From contig NZ_JAGETY010000009.1 of assembly GCF_017571525.1 (NCBI RefSeq), positions 174,487 through 238,486 on the forward strand: a DNA stretch of 64,000 bases, written 5' to 3'. This document shows, one piece after another, positions 15,811-23,970 of this stretch. The position numbers and the translations under genes were made by a program. The notes beneath the pieces were generated by a model. That model searched no databases. It was not told the origin of the DNA and was given only the letters and a program-made list of their open reading frames with translations. Position 1 is the first letter of the stretch. Each line of letters starts with the position of its first letter. This stretch comes from Hymenobacter sp. BT559. Lineage in GTDB: Bacteria > Bacteroidota > Bacteroidia > Cytophagales > Hymenobacteraceae.

Positions 15811-17874
15811 ATGATTCGTCGCTTTTTGCCCCTGCTGCTCGCGTTTTCGAGTATTTTACCCGCCGCGCTGGCCCAAACCAAGATTAAAATCAAGACCAAA
15901 AATTCTTCCGTTGCCGCCGCACCCTACCCCGACGCGGCCCGCTATCCGCTCAGCCAATATCCGTTCTACCAAGGCCCCGATTTGGGTCTGACGTTCGACC
16001 GCGAAGGCCAGGGCACCCTGCGCGTGTGGGCGCCCACCGCCGAAGCGCTGCGCCTGCGCCTCTACGCGGCCGGGGCGGGCGGTGCAGCTACCGCCACCCA
16101 CCCGCTAGCCCACAGCGCCAGCGGCACCTGGACGCTGACGTTGCCGGCTGGCACTACCGGCTTCTACACCGTGCAGGCCACCATTGGCGGCCGCGACATG
16201 GCCGAGGTAGCTGACCCCTACGCCCGCGCCGTGGGCGTAAATGGCCACCGTGGCGCCTGGCTCGACCCCACCACTGCTAGCCCTCCTGGCTGGGCCGAAG
16301 ACCTGCGCCCCAAAATGGGCGCGCCCACCAGCATCGTGATTGGCGAAGTGAGCGTGCGCGACCTCTCGGCCGACCCGCAATCGGGCATTAGGAACAAGCG
16401 CAAGTTTTTGGGACTGACCGAATCCGGCACCACCGGGCCGGGCGGCGTGCGCACTGGCCTCAGCCACTTGCAGGAATTGGGCGTGACGCACGTGCACCTA
16501 CTGCCCGTCAACGACTTTGCGGCCATTGATGAGAGCGTACCGGCCACATCCAGCCGCTACAGCTGGGGCTACGACCCGCTCAATTACTTCGTACCGGAGG
16601 GCTCGTACGCCACCTCGGCCACCGACCCGGCGGCGCGCATCCGCGAGTTTAAGCAGGCCGTGCAAAGCCTGCACGACCACCAGCTGCGCGTGGTGGCCGA
16701 CGTGGTCTTCAACCACGTGGCCGATGCCGGCACCAGCGCCTTCGAGCAACTGGTGCCCGGCTACTACTTCCGCCACGAGGCCGATGGCAGGCTCTCGAAC
16801 GCCACCGCCTGCGGCAACGAGGTAGCCTCCGAGCGCCCCATGGTGCGCAAGCTCATCGTGGATGCCGTGGCCCACTGGGCCCGCGAGTACCACGTCGATG
16901 GCTTCCGCTTCGACCTCATGGGCGTGCTCGATTTAGAGACAATGCGCGCCGTGCGCGTGGCCCTCGACCAGCAAGACCACAGCATCTTCGTCTACGGCGA
17001 GGGCTGGGCCGCCGGCGCCAGCCCTCTGCCCGAAGCCCAGCGCGCCGTGAAGGCCAACGTAGGGCGTCTCAATCGCATCGCCGCCTTCGGCGACGAGCTG
17101 CGCGACGGCGTGAAAGGCCACTACGCCCACCAGGCCGAGGCGGGCTTTGTAGGCGGCCAGCCGGGGCTGGAAGAGAGCGTGAAGTTTGGTATTGTGGCCG
17201 CCACCCAGCACCCGCAGCTTGCTTATCAAAAGGTAAACTACAGCAAGGCGCCCTGGGCTAGCCAGCCCAGCCAGGCCATCAGCTACGTAGCCTGCCACGA
17301 CGACCGCGTGCTCTGGGACAAGCTCACCGTGGCCAACCCTACGGCCACCGAGGCCGAGCTTATCCAAATGGATGCCCTGTGCAACACCATCGTCTTCACC
17401 TCGCAGGGTGTGCCCTTCCTGCCCATCGGCGACGAGTTTTTGCGCACCAAAAAGGGCTCGTCCAATTCCTACAACCTGCCCGACAGCGTGAACCAGCTCG
17501 ACTGGAGCCGCAAGGCGCAGTACCGGGCCGTTTTCGCGTTCTACCGCCAACTGCTAGCCCTGCGCAAGGCGCATCCTGCCTTCCGCCTCCCTAGCCAGGA
17601 GCTCATCGCGCAACACCTGGAATTCCTGCCCGGCCTGCCCGCTGGCACTGTCGGCTACCAGCTAAAAAACCACGCCGGCGGCGACACCTGGCAGACTATC
17701 ACGGTGCTCTTCAATGGTTTGCGCCAGCCGGCCACGGTGCCCGTGCCGGCCGGCAGCTACAAGGTGGTGCTGCGCGGGCTGGACATCAACCAAAACGGCC
17801 TGGGCGAACCACTGGCGGCTGGCGCGGCTGGGGTGCCGCTAGCCCCCACTTCGGCGCTGGTATTGGTGCAGTAG
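15811..17874 (+). CDS. pulA: Type I pullulanase (GH13), secreted
   Basis: 687 residues with a signal peptide ending ALA. Domain order: a CBM48/early set domain (RVWAPTAEALRLRLY near residues 70-84) and a GH13 barrel with SRYSWGYDPLNYFVPEGSYA, the region I motif VVADVVFNHV, nucleophile region DGFRFDLMGV, acid/base region VYGEGW, and ACHDD, plus a C-terminal beta domain. It should cleave alpha-1,6 branches of pullulan, glycogen or amylopectin. The mature N terminus begins QTKIKIKTKN, a lysine-alternating tag shared with two other glycoside hydrolases in this window. Single-gene unit at the left edge of the glycan region. Confidence 0.92.
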   Translation: MIRRFLPLLLAFSSILPAALAQTKIKIKTKNSSVAAAPYPDAARYPLSQYPFYQGPDLGLTFDREGQGTLRVWAPTAEALRLRLYAAGAGGAATATHPLAHSASGTWTLTLPAGTTGFYTVQATIGGRDMAEVADPYARAVGVNGHRGAWLDPTTASPPGWAEDLRPKMGAPTSIVIGEVSVRDLSADPQSGIRNKRKFLGLTESGTTGPGGVRTGLSHLQELGVTHVHLLPVNDFAAIDESVPATSSRYSWGYDPLNYFVPEGSYATSATDPAARIREFKQAVQSLHDHQLRVVADVVFNHVADAGTSAFEQLVPGYYFRHEADGRLSNATACGNEVASERPMVRKLIVDAVAHWAREYHVDGFRFDLMGVLDLETMRAVRVALDQQDHSIFVYGEGWAAGASPLPEAQRAVKANVGRLNRIAAFGDELRDGVKGHYAHQAEAGFVGGQPGLEESVKFGIVAATQHPQLAYQKVNYSKAPWASQPSQAISYVACHDDRVLWDKLTVANPTATEAELIQMDALCNTIVFTSQGVPFLPIGDEFLRTKKGSSNSYNLPDSVNQLDWSRKAQYRAVFAFYRQLLALRKAHPAFRLPSQELIAQHLEFLPGLPAGTVGYQLKNHAGGDTWQTITVLFNGLRQPATVPVPAGSYKVVLRGLDINQNGLGEPLAAGAAGVPLAPTSALVLVQ

Positions 17875-17895
17875 CGGTTAATTGAGTTATAAATC

Positions 17896-17999
17896 AGGCC
17901 GTCATGCTGAGCTTGTCGAAGTATCTCTACTATGCCGCTAGAGGGTACTAATCCACGTGGCGCGGTAGAGATGCTTCGGCAAGCTCAGCATGACGGCCT
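17896..17999. repeat. Long hairpin, TGCTGAGCTTGTCGAAG repeat family (copy 1)
   Basis: Arms of 35 bp (17896-17930 and 17965-17999) differ at two positions. The core TGCTGAGCTTGTCGAAG recurs at 23.9 kb. It sits between the convergent pullulanase and cytochrome genes. Confidence 0.9.
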
Positions 18000-18015
18000 T
18001 TTGCTAGTTTATGAC

Positions 18016-18576
18016 CTAGTTAGCAGCCACTGCACCGGCTGAATTTGCTGGGCTATTTTGCCATTCCACCCAAGCCAAAATACTCTTTATCTGCTCGCCG
18101 GAAAGGTTTGGGAAAGCCGGCATTTGCTGCTTCCCGTTGTCGTCGAAAAGCTTCACGGCATACTCGTCGCCGCTGGCCACGACTTTGCTCGAATTATGTA
18201 CCCATGACACTATCCACGAAATACTGCGGCGCTTTGTAATGCCAGCCAGCGCCGGCCCTACCACTTTATCGTTCACTGCGTGACACTGGGCACAGTTGTT
18301 TTTAAAGAGCGCATCACCTATCACAATAGCCTCACCGTTTGGGGCTGAAGTGGGTGGCAGAGGACGGGGTTTGTAAGCAACAACCACGCCTTCTCCCAGA
18401 CTATCAATTGGCATCTCTGTTGAATCTTCACTGGCCAAATTAAAGCTCACCAACCCACCCACATTCAAGGCCAGAAATCCTATCAGCAAAACGATGAAGC
18501 CCATCCCGAGGGCAAGGGCGAAGGCGGCCGGATTGGTGCGCATGGCGGAGAAAATAAAATTGAGCAATAAAGACAT
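18016..18576 (-). CDS. Membrane-anchored monoheme cytochrome c
   Basis: 186 residues. One N-terminal membrane span (about 20-40, FALALGMGFIVLLIGFLALN), then a class I cytochrome c domain with the heme site CAQCH and a distal methionine in QQMPAFPNLSGEQI. It faces the periplasm and would carry electrons in respiration or feed a periplasmic enzyme. No oxidase or other redox gene is adjacent, so the partner is unknown. ATG at 18576 was chosen; an internal ATG at 18543 would shorten the cytosolic lead by 11 residues and still leave the span. Confidence 0.88.
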   Translation of the reverse strand: MSLLLNFIFSAMRTNPAAFALALGMGFIVLLIGFLALNVGGLVSFNLASEDSTEMPIDSLGEGVVVAYKPRPLPPTSAPNGEAIVIGDALFKNNCAQCHAVNDKVVGPALAGITKRRSISWIVSWVHNSSKVVASGDEYAVKLFDDNGKQQMPAFPNLSGEQIKSILAWVEWQNSPANSAGAVAAN

Positions 18577-18580
18577 ATAA

Positions 18581-18617
18581 GAACCGGCAGCCAAGCCTTT
18601 TGCTTAACTGCCGGTTC
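18581..18617 (-). terminator. Hairpin between GH5-like gene and cytochrome gene
   Basis: 10-bp perfect stem GAACCGGCAG / CTGCCGGTTC. On the minus strand it follows the GH5-like gene and is succeeded by TTATAT, a weak U-tract. Confidence 0.45.
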
Positions 18618-18652
18618 ACTTTTTTCATCTTTATTTCAACCTTGCGGCTAGC

Positions 18653-19756
18653 CTACTTAGCGGTCATTTTCTTGATAAAATCGACTTCGTCCTGGCGGTA
18701 GGGCGTGCCGTCGGGGCGGAAGACTTCGTGGAACCACTCGGCGGGCTCCGAGCCATCGGCCAGGGGCGTATCCCAGGCGTATTTGGTGTTGGTTTTGCCG
18801 GCTACCAGTCCCCAGTTGATGGCAGCCACGTTGTACTTCTTGAGCAGGGGCAAGATGTTGACAAAGCGCGAGTTGCGGGGCCTAGCCATGTATTCGGTGC
18901 AGATGAGCGGCCGGCCGTGCGTTTTGAGTAGCTCGATAACACGCTGATGCGCCGCCACCTCGTCGTAGTTATGGTAAGTAATGACGTCGGAGTGCAGGGC
19001 CTGGAAGGTGTTCAGGGCCGTGAGGTCCCAGTTCCAGAGGCCCGAACTCAGGGGCTGGTCGGGGCGCACGGCCTCGGCCCAGGCAAAGGTGTTGCGCAGC
19101 AGCGGCAGCGAGGCACTGCCCTTGTTGCCATTACCCGGCTCGTTATACAAGTCCCAGAGCACGATGCGCTTATCATGGGCAAAGCTGGTGAGCACGTCCG
19201 TGACGTAGGGCCGCAGCTGCATGAAGGTGGCCGAGTCGCGCGAGGCGGGGTCGCCGGGGTCCTGGGCCCAGCCCGAGTTGTGAATGCCGGGCTTGGGCGC
19301 CGGCTGGGTGCCGGCCTTGGGGTCCTTGTTCCAGCAATCGTCGAAGAACACGAAGATGGTGCCGATGTGGTGCTTGTCTGCAATGGCCAGGTAGTCGTTC
19401 AGGCGCTTCTTAAAGCCGGCTTGGTCTTCCTTCCAGGCTAGGCTGTGCAAGAACACGCGCATAGTATTGAAGCCGATGCTCTCAGCCCAACCCAGCTCTT
19501 TGTCAATGGTTTGCGGGTCGAAGGTACTGGCCTGCCACATCTCCAGCTGGTTGATGGCCGTGCTCGGGATGAAGTTGGCGCCCGTCATCCAGGGGCGGGT
19601 TTTGTACCAAGCATTGGCCCGGTCGGCCGACCAGCGGCCCGCTTGGCCGATGGGCAGGCTAGCGGCGCCTTTTACTTTGGTCTTAACTTTTTGGGCCTGG
19701 GCCGCCGGGGCGCCGAGCAGCGCCAGCCCCAGCAGGAGCATCGCGATTTTTTTCAT
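18653..19756 (-). CDS. Secreted GH5-like glycoside hydrolase (cellulase/mannanase superfamily)
   Basis: 367 residues with a signal peptide ending in QAQ. A TIM-barrel clan A enzyme: LYNEPG supplies the acid/base Glu and CTEYMAR the nucleophile Glu, with FNTMRVFLHS and WGLVAG at the expected places. Substrate could be a beta-mannan, beta-glucan or xylan; the sequence alone does not decide. The mature protein begins KVKTKVK, the same lysine-alternating tag as the pullulanase and one GH43. A perfect LacI-type operator lies about 100 bp upstream, so it is probably repressed by the adjacent LacI protein. I chose the ATG at 19756 because it starts the signal peptide; the frame stays open upstream. 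Confidence 0.85.
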   Translation of the reverse strand: MKKIAMLLLGLALLGAPAAQAQKVKTKVKGAASLPIGQAGRWSADRANAWYKTRPWMTGANFIPSTAINQLEMWQASTFDPQTIDKELGWAESIGFNTMRVFLHSLAWKEDQAGFKKRLNDYLAIADKHHIGTIFVFFDDCWNKDPKAGTQPAPKPGIHNSGWAQDPGDPASRDSATFMQLRPYVTDVLTSFAHDKRIVLWDLYNEPGNGNKGSASLPLLRNTFAWAEAVRPDQPLSSGLWNWDLTALNTFQALHSDVITYHNYDEVAAHQRVIELLKTHGRPLICTEYMARPRNSRFVNILPLLKKYNVAAINWGLVAGKTNTKYAWDTPLADGSEPAEWFHEVFRPDGTPYRQDEVDFIKKMTAK

Positions 19757-19858
19757 GCGGAAGAGTGGGAAAAGAAGAGCGGAAAATGGGAATACTATGC
19801 CCTCGTCCGCTCCAAAGGCGGCTTGGGAAAGGGGCGGCCCGAAGGTAACAATGGCTTG

Positions 19859-19872
19859 TGCAAACGTTTGCA
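19859..19872. promoter_or_regulatory. LacI-family operator upstream of GH5-like gene
   Basis: TGCAAACGTTTGCA, a perfect 14-bp palindrome with the central CG typical of LacI/GalR sites. An identical copy lies at 21067. Positioned to control the GH5-like gene starting at 19756. Confidence 0.85.
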
Positions 19873-19889
19873 CTTTTTTGCCTCCACGA

Positions 19890-19945
19890 CGCTTCGTCGC
19901 TGCGGACGGGGCTAGCCGGCTAGCCCCGTCCGCAGCGACGAAGCG
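19890..19945. repeat. 56-bp perfect palindrome overlapping the lacI-type stop codon
   Basis: Two 28-bp arms with no loop, meeting between 19917 and 19918 (centre GGCTAGCC|GGCTAGCC). The right arm codes the last residues of the LacI protein (RTGLAG) and the stop at 19912-19914; the left arm is its mirror in the gap. No T-run. Confidence 0.9.
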
Positions 19946-20946
19946 CGCACGAACAAATCGGGTTGCAGCACCACGTGGCGGGGCGCGGCGTGCGGCTCGC
20001 GCTCGTCCAGCAGCTGCAGCAGCAGGCGCGTGGCCGAGCGGCCCATCAGCTCGCAGTGCTGGTCGATGGAGGTTAGCTGCGGCGCGGTGAGGCGCGAAAA
20101 CAGCTCGTTGCTAAACCCCACCAGCCCAATATCTTGCGGCACGCGCAGGCCACGAGCCTCCAGCACTTCGAGCGCGCCGGCCGCCGAAAAATCACTCCCC
20201 GAAAACACGGCATCGGGCGGCTCGGGAAGGGCTAGCAGCTGCTGCATCCCCGCGCTGCCATCCTCCATCTTCATGTCACCCATGATAATAAGCTCCTCCC
20301 TAACTGGAAGGTTGTACTCGCGCAGCGCCTCTTCGTAGCCCTGGCGGCGGTGCTTGTAGATGTTCAGGTGCTGCGGGCCGCTGAAGTGCGCAATGCGCCG
20401 GTAACCCTGCTCAAGCAGGTGGCGGGTGGCGCGGTAGCCCCCGGCGCGGTCGTCGAGCACCACCGCATTCACGTCGTAGCCTTCCAGAATGCGGTCGAAA
20501 AATACCAGCGGAATATCACGCTTGCGTACTTTTTCGAAGTGCCTGGTCTCGCGGGTGGTGCGCGAAATCGAAACCATAATGCCCTCTACCTGCGCATTCA
20601 TCAGCGTTTCGAGGTTGGCCCGCTCGTGCTCCACATCCTCATTCGACTGGCAAATGAGCACCTGGTAGCCAGCCTTGCTGGCGGCGGCCTCAATGCCCTT
20701 CACTACCTGCGAGAAGAAATGGCCGTCGATGTGGGGCACCACCACACCCAGCATGTTGCTGCGTCCCCGGCGCAGGCCCGAAGCCAAGCTATTAGGCTGA
20801 TACCCTAACTCTTTAGCCAGGGCTTTCACCCGCTTCACCGTGGCCTCGCTGATGGCCGGGTGGCCATTGAGGGCGCGCGATACCGTCGATGCCGAGATAT
20901 GGAGCTCCCGGGCCAGGTCCGTGATAGAAGCGCGTTTTTTAGCCAC
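19912..20946 (-). CDS. LacI/GalR family transcriptional regulator
   Basis: 344 residues: N-terminal helix-turn-helix (ITDLARELHISASTVSRALN, residues 8-27) with hinge helix NSLASGLRRG, then a periplasmic-binding-protein-like sensor domain. The start is a GTG at 20946, which puts the HTH at the usual place; no ATG is better. Two identical 14-bp operators flank the gene, one before the GH5-like gene and one before the DUF4965 gene, and the second also lies in its own promoter region, so it likely represses itself and both enzymes until a sugar binds. In Bacteroidetes such regulators often sit in glycan loci. Confidence 0.92.
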   Translation of the reverse strand: MAKKRASITDLARELHISASTVSRALNGHPAISEATVKRVKALAKELGYQPNSLASGLRRGRSNMLGVVVPHIDGHFFSQVVKGIEAAASKAGYQVLICQSNEDVEHERANLETLMNAQVEGIMVSISRTTRETRHFEKVRKRDIPLVFFDRILEGYDVNAVVLDDRAGGYRATRHLLEQGYRRIAHFSGPQHLNIYKHRRQGYEEALREYNLPVREELIIMGDMKMEDGSAGMQQLLALPEPPDAVFSGSDFSAAGALEVLEARGLRVPQDIGLVGFSNELFSRLTAPQLTSIDQHCELMGRSATRLLLQLLDEREPHAAPRHVVLQPDLFVRASSLRTGLAG

Positions 20947-21318
20947 TGAAGAGAAGAAAATTACCTATCGCCACCCTAGCCAGCGGCCGGTCGCGGGGCC
21001 GCAACCAGCGCAAAGGTTACACCACCAAGGCGTACTTGCGCCTTCTAAAAAACTGAAAAAGCGAAGTGCAAACGTTTGCATCCTGACAGGCTACTTCGGT
21101 TACTTTACTACGTTCGTCTCGGGTTGCATGCCGTGGCAGCGCCGGGTGGCACTGACGCAACACTACTGGGTGGCCATAACTCACTGATTACCTTAATTTG
21201 CGTTTAATGCTAAATCGTTTAACTTGTCTCTAAAAATACCTCTGTGGCGTTGCTTCCCGCCCCTGTTCCAGGGCTGCGTAGAGCATTCCTTTACTTTTTC
21301 CCACCCTTTTCTTTTCCA
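20947..21318. promoter_or_regulatory. Divergent control region between LacI regulator and DUF4965 gene
   Basis: 372 bp with no supported gene. It contains the operator at 21067-21080, a stretch TAATTTGCG near 21195-21203 resembling a -7 element, and A+T-rich DNA at 21185-21235. Promoters for both divergent genes must lie here. Confidence 0.6.
21067..21080. promoter_or_regulatory. LacI-family operator in divergent region
   Basis: TGCAAACGTTTGCA, identical to the site at 19859. About 120 bp before the regulator start and 240 bp before the DUF4965 gene. Confidence 0.85.
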
Positions 21319-23796
21319 ATGCTTAAAACCCGATATTGCCTGCTCTTGGCTAGCCTAGCCGCGGCGCCGGCTCTGGCCCAGTCTACGCCTCCGCTGCGCC
21401 CGCCGGCTTATCCGCTCATCACGCACACGCCTTATTTCAGCTTGTGGGCGTTTCAGGATGAGCTGGCCGCCGCGCCTACCCGCCACTGGACCGGCCAGCC
21501 CCAAAGCCTGGAGGGCGTGGTGCGCGTCGATGGCCGGGCGTATCAGTTTATGGGGCAGGCCGCGCTCCAGTACCGCGCCGTAGTGCCAACGGCGCTGGAG
21601 CAACCCTACCGGGCGCGCTACACCTTTGCGCGGCCGGCGGCGGGCTGGGAGAAAACCAGCTTTGCGGCCGCCAGCAGTTGGAGCGAAGGCACGGCGCCCT
21701 TCACCGACAATCAGGGCGAGCCCGGCACCCGCTGGACTACCAAGGACGTGTGGGTGCGCCGCACCGTGCGCCTGGCTAGCCCCCACCCCACCGGCGAGCT
21801 GCGGGTGCTGATGCAGCACGACGACGACGCTGAGGTGTACCTGAACGGTACGCTGCTGACCAAGCAGGCGGGCGCGAATGGCGCTTACGACTACTTTACC
21901 ATCCCGGCCGCCGCCCGCCAAAGCCTGCGCGCCGGCGACAACGTGCTGGCGATGCACGCTGCCAACCCGCAGGGCGGAGCCTACCTCGATGCCGGCCTCT
22001 ACGAAACGCTGCCGGCGCTGGCCCAGCTGCCCCTAGCCCGCCAAACCGGCGTGCAGCTGACGGCCACGCAAACCACCTATACCTTTGCCGCTGGCCCGGT
22101 TACGCTGAAAGTCAACTTCTTGTCGCCGCTGCTGCTCGATGAGCTCGAAACCGTGGCCCGGCCCGTGAGCTACGTCACCTGCACCGCTACGGCCACCGAT
22201 GGCCAGCCCCACGCCACCCAGGTGCTGCTGACCGAAGCCGGCACCCTGGCCACCAACACGCCCTACCAGCCCGTGGCAGCCAAGCCCGGCCAGGCCGGCG
22301 GCCTGCACTGGTCGGCCCTGGGCACCACCGAGCAGCCCGTGCTGGCCAAGGCCGGCGACGGCCAGCGCATCGACTGGGGCTACGCCTACCTGGCCGCGCC
22401 CGGCACGGCCAAGCTCGGCACCGGCAGCCCCGAGGCGCTGAAAACCGCCTTCGCCAAGACCGGCACCCTAGCCACCGGCGCGCCCACCCAGGGGCAGGCC
22501 CAGCGCGTGGCGCAGGCCGCCGTGCTCGACCTGGGCCGGGTGGCCGCCCAGCCCGCCGAGCAGCACCTGCTGCTGGGCTACGACGAGCAGTATGCAGTGC
22601 AGTACTTCGGCCAAAACCTGCGGCCCTGGTGGCGCCGCGCCCCAGCCATGACGATGGAAAAAGCCCTGGCCGCCGCCGAGGCCGACTACGCCCGCCTGCG
22701 CCAAAAAGCCACTGCCTTCGACCAAAAGCTGCATGCCGATGCCCAGGCCAGCGGCGGCTCGAAGTACGCCGACTTGTGCCAGCTGGCTTACCGCCAAAGC
22801 ATTGCGGCGCACAGTATTGTGGCCGGCCCCAAAGGCGAGCTGCTTTTTTTCTCGAAGGAAAACTACTCGGGCGGCTTTATCGGCACCGTAGACGTGACGT
22901 ATCCGTCGGAGCCGCTGTACTTGCTCTACAACAATGAGTTGGCAAAGGGGATGCTGCGCTTCATATTTGACTATTCAGAGTCGGGACGCTGGAAGAAGGA
23001 CTTTCCGGCCCACGACCTGGGCACCTACCCCCTAGCCAACGGCCAGAAATACGGCGAGGATATGCCGGTGGAAGAAGCCGGCAACATGCTCATCCTCACG
23101 GCCGCCGCAGTGCGCATGGATGGCAAGCCCGACTTTGCCCGCGCGCACTGGCCCACGCTCACCAAGTGGGTGGGCTTTTTGAAGCGCGACGGCTTCGACC
23201 CGGCCAACCAGCTGTGCACCGACGACTTTGCCGGCCACCTCTCGCGCAATACCAACCTGTCGCTGAAGGCCATTATGGGCATTGCCTGCTACGGCCAGCT
23301 GGCCCGCCAGCTCGGCGATACCGAGGCCGCCGACGAGCACCAGGCCCTGGCCCGCGACCTGGCCAAAAAGTGGATGCAGATGGCCCAGGACGGCGACCAC
23401 TATGCCCTGACGTTCGACAAGCCGGCCGGCTCGTGGAGCCAGAAATACAACCTGGTGTGGGATAAGCTATTGGGCCTGAATGTATTTCCGCCCGAGGTGG
23501 CGCAGCAGGAAATGGCGTTCTACCTCCAGAACCAGCAGAAATACGGCCTGCCGCTCGACAGCCGCAAGACCTACACCAAATCGGACTGGATACTCTGGAC
23601 CGCCACCCTAGCCAGCAGCCAAGCCGATTTTGAGGCCCTGGTGGCGCCCGTGTGGCAGTTTGCCAACGATACCCCTAGCCGCGTACCGCTCACCGACTGG
23701 CACGAAACCACCGATGCCCGCAAAGCGGGCTTCCAGGCCCGCTCGGTGGTGGGCGGCTACTTCATGAAGCTGCTGGCCGACAAGCTAATGAAGTAA
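21319..23796 (+). CDS. Secreted DUF4965/DUF1793 (glutaminase A-like) protein
   Basis: 825 residues with a signal peptide (MLKTRYCLLLASLAAAPALAQ). The N terminus carries the ITHTPYFSLWAF block of DUF4964; a galactose-binding-like insert is suggested near residues 110-230 (VWVRRTVRL, DDDAEVYLNGTLL); then DUF5127 and a large alpha/alpha-barrel (DUF4965 plus DUF1793) with LCTDDFAGHLSRNTNLS and LPLTDWHETTD-like blocks. Fungal members are glutaminases; bacterial ones commonly occur in glycan loci and their real substrate is uncertain. The LacI-type operator upstream suggests sugar control. The ATG at 21319 begins the signal peptide; a longer frame exists but is implausible. Confidence 0.85.
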   Translation: MLKTRYCLLLASLAAAPALAQSTPPLRPPAYPLITHTPYFSLWAFQDELAAAPTRHWTGQPQSLEGVVRVDGRAYQFMGQAALQYRAVVPTALEQPYRARYTFARPAAGWEKTSFAAASSWSEGTAPFTDNQGEPGTRWTTKDVWVRRTVRLASPHPTGELRVLMQHDDDAEVYLNGTLLTKQAGANGAYDYFTIPAAARQSLRAGDNVLAMHAANPQGGAYLDAGLYETLPALAQLPLARQTGVQLTATQTTYTFAAGPVTLKVNFLSPLLLDELETVARPVSYVTCTATATDGQPHATQVLLTEAGTLATNTPYQPVAAKPGQAGGLHWSALGTTEQPVLAKAGDGQRIDWGYAYLAAPGTAKLGTGSPEALKTAFAKTGTLATGAPTQGQAQRVAQAAVLDLGRVAAQPAEQHLLLGYDEQYAVQYFGQNLRPWWRRAPAMTMEKALAAAEADYARLRQKATAFDQKLHADAQASGGSKYADLCQLAYRQSIAAHSIVAGPKGELLFFSKENYSGGFIGTVDVTYPSEPLYLLYNNELAKGMLRFIFDYSESGRWKKDFPAHDLGTYPLANGQKYGEDMPVEEAGNMLILTAAAVRMDGKPDFARAHWPTLTKWVGFLKRDGFDPANQLCTDDFAGHLSRNTNLSLKAIMGIACYGQLARQLGDTEAADEHQALARDLAKKWMQMAQDGDHYALTFDKPAGSWSQKYNLVWDKLLGLNVFPPEVAQQEMAFYLQNQQKYGLPLDSRKTYTKSDWILWTATLASSQADFEALVAPVWQFANDTPSRVPLTDWHETTDARKAGFQARSVVGGYFMKLLADKLMK

Positions 23797-23845
23797 AAAC
23801 CCGTTTGTCATACCCTTCAAAGATTGCACTAGACTAGCCGACAAG

Positions 23846-23969
23846 CTGATGCAATAAAAACCCGTCTGTCATGCTGAGCTTGTCGAAGCATCTTTACTAC
23901 GCCGATGGGGTCGTTCGGTAGAGATGCTTCGACAAGCTCAGCATGACAGACGGGTTTTTATTGCATCAG
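23846..23969. repeat. Very long hairpin, TGCTGAGCTTGTCGAAG repeat family (copy 2), bidirectional terminator-like
   Basis: Two perfectly complementary 48-bp arms (23846-23893 and 23922-23969). The core TGCTGAGCTTGTCGAAG is shared with the element at 17.9 kb, while the outer arms (GATGCAATAAAAACCCGTC) derive from the end of the preceding gene. It lies between convergent genes; the A and T runs allow termination both ways. Confidence 0.92.
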
Positions 23970-23970
23970 T

